A stretch of DNA of 10,012 bases from Actinomycetota bacterium. Its GTDB lineage: Bacteria > Actinomycetota > Thermoleophilia > Gaiellales > Gaiellaceae. The notes below the pieces were generated by a model that worked only from the letters and a program-made list of their open reading frames with translations, had not been told where the DNA came from and ran no database searches. Both the position numbers and the translations under genes were made by a program. Shown one piece after another: positions 5,702 through 10,012 of the stretch (position 1 is the first letter of the stretch; each line of letters opens with the position of its first letter). The stretch spans positions 1 through 10,012 of the forward strand of contig JACCYG010000257.1 of NCBI GenBank assembly GCA_013696595.1. The letters run 5' to 3'.

Positions 5702-6078
5702 CCGCGCGCCTCCCGGCCCGCGCCGGCGGCGAGGCGGAAGACCTCCGCCACGCGCTCGGCGAGCCACCGGGGCTCCTGGGCTTCAAGCGCGTCCGCAAGC
5801 CCGGGCCGCACGATCAGGACGTAGTCGCGTCCGGGAGGAACGTGTTCGTGGAGCTCGCCGAACGTCGCGCGAAGACGCCGCTTGAGTCGATTCCGCACGA
5901 CGGCGCCGCCAACCTTCCGCGAGATCGCGATCCCAAGCCGCGCGTCCTCGGCGGCAACGTCGTCGAGCTCCTCGCGCGGGAAGGAATAGAGAACGAGGAA
6001 GCGCGTCGAGACCGACCGGCCCTTTCGGTAGACGGCGTCGAAATCCCGCGAGCGGGAAAGGCGTTGGCGCCGCTTCAC
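5698..6078 (-). CDS. rnpA: Ribonuclease P protein component
   Basis: The protein cofactor of RNase P, which with the RNA subunit (not in this window) removes 5' leaders from pre-tRNAs. At 126 residues it is normal in length. It opens with KRRQRLSRSRDFDAVYRKGR, the usual start of the fold, and carries the signature RNRLKR (62-67) in the basic helix that contacts RNA. The C-terminus DYVLIVRPG...VFRLA fits the last strand and helix. The GTG start at 6076-6078 lies 14 bases after the rpmH stop, with a weak GGACGG two bases upstream. The frame continues far upstream, but that part overlaps rpmH and is not family-like. The next gene overlaps its stop. Confidence 0.94.
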   Translation of the reverse strand: MKRRQRLSRSRDFDAVYRKGRSVSTRFLVLYSFPREELDDVAAEDARLGIAISRKVGGAVVRNRLKRRLRATFGELHEHVPPGRDYVLIVRPGLADALEAQEPRWLAERVAEVFRLAAGAGREARG

Positions 6079-6092
6079 AGCCGTCCGCGCGC

Positions 6093-6227
6093 TCAGGCCG
6101 AGAGGCGCTTCCGACCCTTCGCGCGGCGGCGCTTCAGAATCGCGCGGCCGGCCCGGGTCTGCATGCGCGCCCGGAATCCATGCCTGCGTTTCCGGCGACG
6201 GACGTTCGGCTGAAAGGTTCGCTTCAC
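6093..6227 (-). CDS. rpmH: 50S ribosomal protein L34
   Basis: L34 is the smallest basic protein of the large ribosomal subunit. The 44-residue product begins MKRTFQPNVRRRKRRHGF and continues RMQTRAGRAILKRRRAKGRKRLSA, an almost textbook sequence of normal length. It starts with GTG at 6225-6227. The upstream sequence TTTGTCCATCTCTC is pyrimidine-rich with no Shine-Dalgarno, and no other in-frame start lies nearby. It is the first gene of the minus-strand operon and faces dnaA across the origin region. Confidence 0.97.
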   Translation of the reverse strand: MKRTFQPNVRRRKRRHGFRARMQTRAGRAILKRRRAKGRKRLSA

Positions 6228-6271
6228 GAGAGATGGACAAACGTAGAGGCCGCCCTGGCGACCGCCGGGCA

Positions 6272-6277
6272 AGTATA
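6272..6277 (-). promoter_or_regulatory. Candidate -10 of the rpmH operon promoter
   Basis: On the minus strand TATACT matches TATAAT at five of six positions and is one of few AT-rich patches here. It predicts transcription from about 6265, leaving a leader of roughly 38 bases to the rpmH GTG. The region 16 to 18 bases upstream (CTGCGG, CCTGCG or ACCTGC) has no recognisable -35, so this is a -10-only call. Confidence 0.45.
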
Positions 6278-6305
6278 GAGAAGCGTCCTCCGGCCGCAGG
6301 TTGAT

Positions 6306-6326
6306 GAGCCGCCGCGCCGGCGGCTC
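6306..6326. repeat. Perfect 8-bp hairpin upstream of the rpmH promoter
   Basis: GAGCCGCC (6306-6313) and GGCGGCTC (6319-6326) flank a 5-base loop. It sits about 30 bases upstream of the rpmH -10 and belongs to no gene. It might be an operator, a terminator-like block to antisense transcription, or a structural element of the origin. Nothing distinguishes these. Confidence 0.35.
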
Positions 6327-6423
6327 GAGTGGACCTGGCCGACCCTCGCCGCCGCGACCCGGCCGGAGGAGCGCGCGAAGAACCGCTGCTCTCGCCTCTC
6401 TTCACAAAAACCTTACAACTCGG

Positions 6424-6432
6424 CAATCCACA
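6424..6432 (+). promoter_or_regulatory. DnaA-box-like site
   Basis: CAATCCACA matches TTATCCACA at seven of nine positions, including the TCCACA core, and lies at the right edge of the AT-richest patch in the spacer. Confidence 0.4.
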
Positions 6433-6467
6433 GCCCGCTCGGGGCATGACGAGCCGCATCAACCAGG

Positions 6468-6486
6468 ATATCCACATTGTGGAGGG
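6468..6486. promoter_or_regulatory. Head-to-head pair of DnaA-box-like sites
   Basis: The plus-strand site ATATCCACA (6468-6476) matches the consensus at eight of nine positions. One base later a minus-strand site (6478-6486, reading CCCTCCACA) matches at six of nine. Their cores form the gapped palindrome TCCACA-T-TGTGGA. Confidence 0.45.
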
Positions 6487-6489
6487 GGC

Positions 6490-6498
6490 TGTGGAAAA
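6490..6498 (-). promoter_or_regulatory. DnaA-box-like site
   Basis: On the minus strand TTTTCCACA matches TTATCCACA at eight of nine positions. A further weak 6/9 match (AACGGATAA on the plus strand, 6497-6505) abuts it. Confidence 0.45.
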
Positions 6499-6557
6499 CG
6501 GATAAGTGCCTGGAAATCCCGCGGTTCGGGTGTTCGGTTTTTCCCCAGGCGCAGGCG

Positions 6558-6586
6558 TTGTTGGGTCGCCGAGGCGCTGCTAAGAT
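6558..6586 (+). promoter_or_regulatory. Candidate sigma-70-type dnaA promoter
   Basis: TTGTTG (6558-6563) and TAAGAT (6581-6586) are separated by exactly 17 bases. Each matches its consensus at four of six positions. The predicted start near 6593 gives a leader of about 34 bases that includes AAGGAG (6608-6613). The DnaA boxes lie 60 to 135 bases upstream, compatible with autoregulation. Confidence 0.5.
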
Positions 6587-6626
6587 CGCCGCCTCCCAGC
6601 GTCTGGCAAGGAGCGAATCGAGCGGA

Positions 6627-7973
6627 GTGGAGCAGTCTCTCGAGTTGAGTGCAGACACCCTGTGGACCGAGGTTTCCGCCCGTTTACAGGAAGCTTTGAA
6701 CGACCAGACGTACGGGAGCTGGTTTTCAGACGCGGAAGGTGAGGTGCTCGACGACGGGGCGCTCGCGATCGTGGTCCCGAACGATTTCACGCGCGAGTGG
6801 ATCGAGAACCACTTCCTCGGGCTGATCCAGGCCGCCGTGCGAGACGCGGTCGGCGAGGATCGCCGTGTCCAGATGGTCGTTCGCGAGCCGGAGCAGCCCG
6901 CCCGCGGGGCCCGGCCGACAGAGGGGTCACCCGGACGAGACACCGGCGGCCTCAACCCCAAGTACACGTTCGACCGGTTCGTGATCGGCTCCTCCAACCG
7001 CTTCGCCCACGCTGCCGCACTGGCCGTCGCCGAGAGCCCCGCGCAGGCGTACAACCCGCTTTTCATCTACGGCGGCACGGGGCTCGGCAAGACGCACCTC
7101 CTGCAGGCGATCGCGGCGTACATCGGCGCGCACACGCCCAAGCTCGCCGCTCGCTACGTGACGAGCGAGACCTTCATGAACGACTTCATCAACTCGCTTC
7201 GCGACAAGCGGATCGAGGGATTCAAGAACCGCTACCGCCACTACGACCTCCTCCTCGTGGACGACATCCAGTTCCTCGAGGGGAAGGAGCGGATCCAGGA
7301 GGAGTTCTTCCACACCTTCAACTCGCTCTACGAGGGTGGGCGGCAGATCGTCATGTCCTCGGACCGCCCGCCTCGCGACATCGCGACGCTCGAGGCTCGG
7401 CTGCGGTCCCGGTTCGAGTGGGGCCTCATCACGGACATCCAGCCGCCCGACCTCGAGACGCGCATTGCGATCCTGCGAAAGAAGGTGCACGCGGACGGGA
7501 CGCACGTCGCCGACCCCCAGGTTCTGACCTTCGTCGCCGGCCGGATCTCGACCAACATCCGCGAGCTCGAGGGCGCCCTCACGCGCGTGATCGCCTTCTC
7601 CTCGTTGACCGAGCGCTCGATGACGGTCGACCTCGCGCAGGAGGTCCTGAAGGACGTCTTCCCGCAGGGCGAGGCGCCCGAGATCTCGATCGAGCGGATC
7701 CAGGAGCTCGTCGTCGAGCGCTTCGGGATGACGCTTCAGGAGCTCACCGGCGACCGGCGCTCGCAGTCGATCGTGTATCCCCGCCAGGTCGCGATGTACC
7801 TCTCGCGCGAGCTTACAGACAGCTCGCTTCCGAAGATCGGAAAGAAGTTCGGCGGCCGCGACCACACCACGGTGATCCACGCGACCTCCAAGATCGCGAA
7901 GCTGATCAAGGAGGACCGGAGTGTCTACAACCTCGTCCAGGAGCTCACGGCGCGGATCAAACAGGTTCGGTGA
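6627..7973 (+). CDS. dnaA: Chromosomal replication initiator protein DnaA
   Basis: DnaA binds boxes at oriC, oligomerises with ATP and opens the duplex to load the replicative helicase. The 448-residue protein has domain I (1 to about 80, with LWTEVSARLQ and YGSWF) and a very short Pro/Gly-rich domain II (about 88-110). Domain III, the AAA+ module, opens at NPKYTFDRFVIG and carries Walker A GGTGLGKTHLL (149-159), Walker B LLLVDDIQFL with D212/D213 and an arginine-finger region RLRSRFEWGL. Domain IV contains the DNA-binding signature GGRDHTTVIHA (409-419). The GTG at 6627-6629 gives the family's usual N-terminus. AAGGAG lies 13 bases upstream, which is far, so the TTG at 6645-6647 remains possible. 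An earlier TTG at 6477 lies inside a DnaA box and adds non-family sequence. The short domain II distinguishes it from the long linkers of Streptomyces-type DnaA. Confidence 0.97.
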   Translation: MEQSLELSADTLWTEVSARLQEALNDQTYGSWFSDAEGEVLDDGALAIVVPNDFTREWIENHFLGLIQAAVRDAVGEDRRVQMVVREPEQPARGARPTEGSPGRDTGGLNPKYTFDRFVIGSSNRFAHAAALAVAESPAQAYNPLFIYGGTGLGKTHLLQAIAAYIGAHTPKLAARYVTSETFMNDFINSLRDKRIEGFKNRYRHYDLLLVDDIQFLEGKERIQEEFFHTFNSLYEGGRQIVMSSDRPPRDIATLEARLRSRFEWGLITDIQPPDLETRIAILRKKVHADGTHVADPQVLTFVAGRISTNIRELEGALTRVIAFSSLTERSMTVDLAQEVLKDVFPQGEAPEISIERIQELVVERFGMTLQELTGDRRSQSIVYPRQVAMYLSRELTDSSLPKIGKKFGGRDHTTVIHATSKIAKLIKEDRSVYNLVQELTARIKQVR

Positions 7974-8156
7974 ATACCGCTGTGGGCTACAAGGGTCGGA
8001 TTCTGTGGAGCAAAGCGAAATCGTCCTCGCCCTGTCGAAAACCCGGTTTAGTCCCCAGCCGTCATCCTCAGCCGAAGCACCGCATCCGAGCGGGCTTCGG
8101 GCCGTCTTCCCCGCCATTCACACTGCCTATTACTACAACGAGAGGTTTTTAACTAA
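7974..8156. other. dnaA-dnaN spacer
   Basis: A 183-bp gene-free spacer, the place where many actinobacteria carry oriC. Here I find only two weak 6/9 DnaA-box matches (TGTGGGCTA near 7982-7990 and TGTGGAGCA near 8004-8012, both minus-strand sites). It also holds a hairpin at 8072-8100 and an AT-rich end (CTATTACTACAACG, then TTTTTAACTAA) leading into dnaN. It may carry a dnaN promoter, with TATTAC as a possible -10, but I see no matching -35. The lack of good boxes argues against it being the main origin. Confidence 0.4.
8072..8100. promoter_or_regulatory. Hairpin in the dnaA-dnaN spacer
   Basis: CCGAAGC (8072-8078) and GCTTCGG (8094-8100) form a 7-bp stem around a 15-base loop that itself contains CGC and GCG. 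It lies 98 bases after the dnaA stop and has no U-tract, so it may be a weak terminator or attenuator between dnaA and dnaN. Confidence 0.3.
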
Positions 8157-9296
8157 ATGACAACACTCGATACCGCTGCCGTTACTGAGATGAAGGTCAC
8201 ATGCGGTAGTGAGGAGTTCGCGCAGAAGCTTGCGGTTGTGGGCCGCGGCGTCTCGACGCGCACCACTGTTCACATCCTGACGGGGATCCTACTTCGGGCC
8301 GAGGGTGGCGAGCTCTCGCTTGCCGCGACCGATATGGAGATCTCACTTCGCGCGTCTCTGCCGGCCGAGACGGGCGACAGCGGCGCGGTCGTCGTTCCCG
8401 GCCGTCTTCTGGTCGACATCGTTCGGCTCTTGCCACCGGGCGTGGTGACGATCGAGCACGGCGCGGAGGAAGGAATCGCGCGTCTCACGTGCGGACCGGC
8501 GTCGTACGGACTTCACACGTACAGCGCGGACGACTTTCCTCGCTTGCCGGACGTGGACGGAGGTGGACGCTTCACCGTCGAGCGAGGCGCGTTTCTCGAC
8601 ACGGTGGGCAAGGTCGGCCGCTCCGCATCGCGCGACGAGTCACGGCCGGTGCTGACCGGCGTCCTCGTTCGCTTCGAGGAGGGGAAGCTCGTCATGGCCG
8701 CGACAGACTCCTACCGCCTGAGCGTGAAGGAGACGCCGCTCGAGGGCGGCCCGGGGCAGGAGCTCGAGGCGCTCGTGCCGGCCCGGGCTCTCGGCGAGCT
8801 TGCGCGGATCGCCCAGGGCGCGACCTCCGACGAGCTCGAGATCGGCGTCCAGGAGAACCAGGTCGTCTTCGGAATCGCTGGCGTCTGGCTGACCGCACGG
8901 CGAATCGACGGCCAGTTTCCGAATTACAAACAGCTGATTCCGGAGAGCTTCGAGGCGGTCGTCGAGGTGCCGCGCGAGGAGTTCCTGGACGTCGTCCGCC
9001 GAACGTCGCTCATGGCCCAGCGGAAGTCTCCGCTCCGCCTGCGGTTCGAGGAAGGCGAGCTGACCGTCTCGGCGCAGACGCAGGACGTGGGGGACGCGAA
9101 AGAGTCCCTGCCGGTGAGCTACAGCGGAGACGTGCTCGAGATCGGGTTCAACGCGGAGTTCCTCCGCGACGGCCTCGAGTCCGTGACCGACGAACGCGCG
9201 CGTCTCAAGCTGATCAGCCCGCTTCGGCCCGGGTTGATCCAGGGGGAGGGCGACGACTTCCTCTACCTGATCATGCCGATCCGGCTCGCCGGCTGA
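8157..9296 (+). CDS. dnaN: DNA polymerase III sliding clamp (beta subunit)
   Basis: DnaN forms the ring-shaped dimer that tethers DNA polymerase III and other repair and replication factors to DNA. The 379 residues cover three tandem clamp domains, starting about 12, 133 and 259. Recognisable segments include TTVHILTGILLRA and ATDMEISL in domain 1, SRPVLTGVLVRF with MAATDSYRLSV in domain 2, and FPNYKQLIPESFE at the domain 2/3 boundary. The hallmark end is YLIMPIRLAG. It is about 13 residues longer than E. coli DnaN, mostly through an N-terminal extension MTTLDTAAVTE. The ATG at 8157 has GAGAGG 11 bases upstream, rather far. An internal ATG at codon 12 (8190) would give the family-typical MKVTCGSEEF start, so either may be used. 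Its stop overlaps the presumed recF start. Confidence 0.97.
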   Translation: MTTLDTAAVTEMKVTCGSEEFAQKLAVVGRGVSTRTTVHILTGILLRAEGGELSLAATDMEISLRASLPAETGDSGAVVVPGRLLVDIVRLLPPGVVTIEHGAEEGIARLTCGPASYGLHTYSADDFPRLPDVDGGGRFTVERGAFLDTVGKVGRSASRDESRPVLTGVLVRFEEGKLVMAATDSYRLSVKETPLEGGPGQELEALVPARALGELARIAQGATSDELEIGVQENQVVFGIAGVWLTARRIDGQFPNYKQLIPESFEAVVEVPREEFLDVVRRTSLMAQRKSPLRLRFEEGELTVSAQTQDVGDAKESLPVSYSGDVLEIGFNAEFLRDGLESVTDERARLKLISPLRPGLIQGEGDDFLYLIMPIRLAG

Positions 9297-10012
9297 TCGT
9301 CGCGCGCGTCTCGCTCCGGGATTTCCGCTCGTACGCCGCGCTCGAGCTCGACCTCGAACCGGGGCTCGTCCTCGTCACCGGCGCGAACGGCGTCGGGAAG
9401 ACGAATCTGCTCGAGGCGCTGCACGTCGGGAGCCAGGGCTTCTCGCCGCGGACGCGGGTGGACGCGCAGCTGGTCCGCTTCGGTGCCGACGTCGCTCGAG
9501 TGACGGTCGGCGGGCGTGAGCAGGACGCGCCCGTCGAGGCGGACGTGGTCATCCGCCCGCGCGAGCCGAAGCACGTCCGTCTGAACGGAGCGCCGCTCGC
9601 AAGCGCAGAGGAGCTCCGCCACCGTCTCTCCGCGCTCGTCTTCGTCCCCGATCGACTTGCGGTCATGAAAGGCGGCCCGCTCGTGCGGCGCGCCTACTTC
9701 GACCGGATGCTGGGCCGCGTCCTCCCGGCGCAGGCATCGCTGCCCTCGGAGTACGGGCGTGCGCTCGCGCAACGGAACGAGGGCCTGCGCCGGATCCGCG
9801 CCGGCGTCTCCTCGAGGGCTGCAGCCGAGCCCTGGACGCTCCGCGTGGCCGAGCTCGGGACCGGGCTCGAGCGAGCGCGGGCCGAGCTCGTCGGCTTGCT
9901 CGCACCGCCCTTCGCCGAGCGTGCGGAGGCCCTCGGCCTCGACCGCGCCGAGCTCCGCTACGACGAGCGCCCCGTAACGGAGGAAGCGCTCGCCGCCCGC
10001 TTCGACCAAGAC
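9293..10012 (+). CDS. recF: DNA replication and repair protein RecF (N-terminal part, cut by window edge)
   Basis: RecF is an SMC-like ATPase that, with RecO and RecR, loads RecA at gaps and stalled forks. The open frame runs 240 codons without a stop to the window end. It shows the canonical opening ARVSLRDFRSYAALELDLEPG, then Walker A GANGVGKTNLLEAL with K36, and the segment FVPDRLAVMKGGPLVRRAYFDRML (about 120-143) typical of the family. The Walker B and signature regions lie beyond the window. The start is odd: no ATG, GTG or TTG occurs near the expected N-terminus. The best candidate is CTG at 9293-9295, overlapping the dnaN stop as CTGA, the same geometry as the GTGA overlaps in the minus-strand operon. 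An ATC start at 9296 or a later start is less likely, since it would need an even rarer codon or lose the first strand. The Shine-Dalgarno is weak. Confidence 0.92.
   Translation, partial: MIVARVSLRDFRSYAALELDLEPGLVLVTGANGVGKTNLLEALHVGSQGFSPRTRVDAQLVRFGADVARVTVGGREQDAPVEADVVIRPREPKHVRLNGAPLASAEELRHRLSALVFVPDRLAVMKGGPLVRRAYFDRMLGRVLPAQASLPSEYGRALAQRNEGLRRIRAGVSSRAAAEPWTLRVAELGTGLERARAELVGLLAPPFAERAEALGLDRAELRYDERPVTEEALAARFDQD

Larger units (their letters stand above)
6228..6626. other. oriC: Candidate replication origin / dnaA control region
   Basis: This 399-bp gene-free stretch divides the two divergent arms. From left to right it holds the rpmH leader and -10, a perfect hairpin (6306-6326), an ordinary GC-rich segment, then a less GC-rich patch at about 6400-6432 containing CACAAAAACCTTACAA. 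A group of DnaA-box-like 9-mers follows at 6424-6498, and a dnaA promoter at 6558-6586. Two boxes match TTATCCACA at eight of nine positions; the others match at six or seven. A small gapped palindrome, TCCACA-T-TGTGGA (6471-6483), pairs two boxes head to head. The position between rpmH and dnaA is one of the two classical oriC sites. The boxes could also serve only DnaA autoregulation. I see no clear DnaA-trio repeats. Confidence 0.5.

Noticed and set aside
6477..6479. TTG start giving a 498-residue DnaA
   Set aside because: It lies within the DnaA-box cluster upstream of the candidate promoter and adds 50 residues unlike DnaA domain I.
6927..8117. 396-codon minus-strand frame opposite dnaA
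   Set aside because: Val/Arg/Asp-rich shadow of the DnaA codons; DnaA is certain from its Walker and signature motifs.
7974..8156. oriC in the dnaA-dnaN spacer
   Set aside because: Only two 6/9 DnaA-box matches are found there, against two 8/9 and two weaker sites upstream of dnaA.
9263..10009. 248-codon minus-strand frame opposite recF
   Set aside because: The plus strand encodes clear RecF motifs throughout; the antisense frame has no recognisable domain.

Overview
This window is a core chromosomal locus: the replication-origin neighbourhood of a high-GC bacterium. All protein-coding genes except one small hypothetical belong to well-known families. The left arm carries rpmH-rnpA-yidD-yidC-jag-rsmG-parA-parB on the minus strand, and the right arm carries dnaA-dnaN-recF on the plus strand. 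Together with very high GC, GTG/TTG starts, short spacers and probable leaderless transcripts, this suggests an actinobacterium. The deep-branching class Thermoleophilia is a guess from overall feel, not something the sequence proves.

Layout, left to right. Positions 1-42 may be the tail of an upstream plus-strand gene. A short AroQ-type chorismate mutase (65-385, +) converges on a bifunctional-nuclease-domain gene (423-911, -), with a perfect 13-bp inverted repeat between them. Next come a tRNA-Ile(GAU) gene (1034-1107, -) and an unrecognised 82-residue protein (1183-1431, -). The segregation pair parB (1466-2320, -) and parA (2301-3059, -) follows. A 235-bp spacer separates parA from a tight minus-strand operon: rsmG (3295-3909), jag/khpB (3913-4650), yidC (4647-5468), yidD (5465-5701), rnpA (5698-6078) and rpmH (6093-6227). 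The 399-bp stretch 6228-6626 separates the two divergent arms. It holds an rpmH promoter, a hairpin, a small cluster of DnaA-box-like 9-mers and a dnaA promoter. I take it as the best candidate for oriC or at least a DnaA-binding control region. To the right lie dnaA (6627-7973), dnaN (8157-9296) and the first 240 codons of recF (9293 to the window edge).

How the genes work together. DnaA opens the origin, DnaN is the polymerase clamp and RecF repairs stalled forks. ParA and ParB segregate the newly copied origins. RpmH is part of the ribosome, RnpA matures tRNAs, YidC and YidD serve membrane insertion, Jag binds RNA and RsmG methylates 16S rRNA. Apart from the terminal chorismate mutase, every gene is transcribed away from the 6228-6626 region, as expected for genes co-oriented with forks leaving an origin there.

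I see no mobile element, CRISPR array, phage gene or defence system, and no undescribed system. The points worth a second look are fine-scale: a recF reading frame whose only plausible start is CTG, four successive 4-nt stop/start overlaps (three GTGA, one CTGA), likely leaderless parA and aroQ genes, an rpmH with no Shine-Dalgarno sequence, a sparse set of DnaA boxes, and an unnamed small gene downstream of parB.
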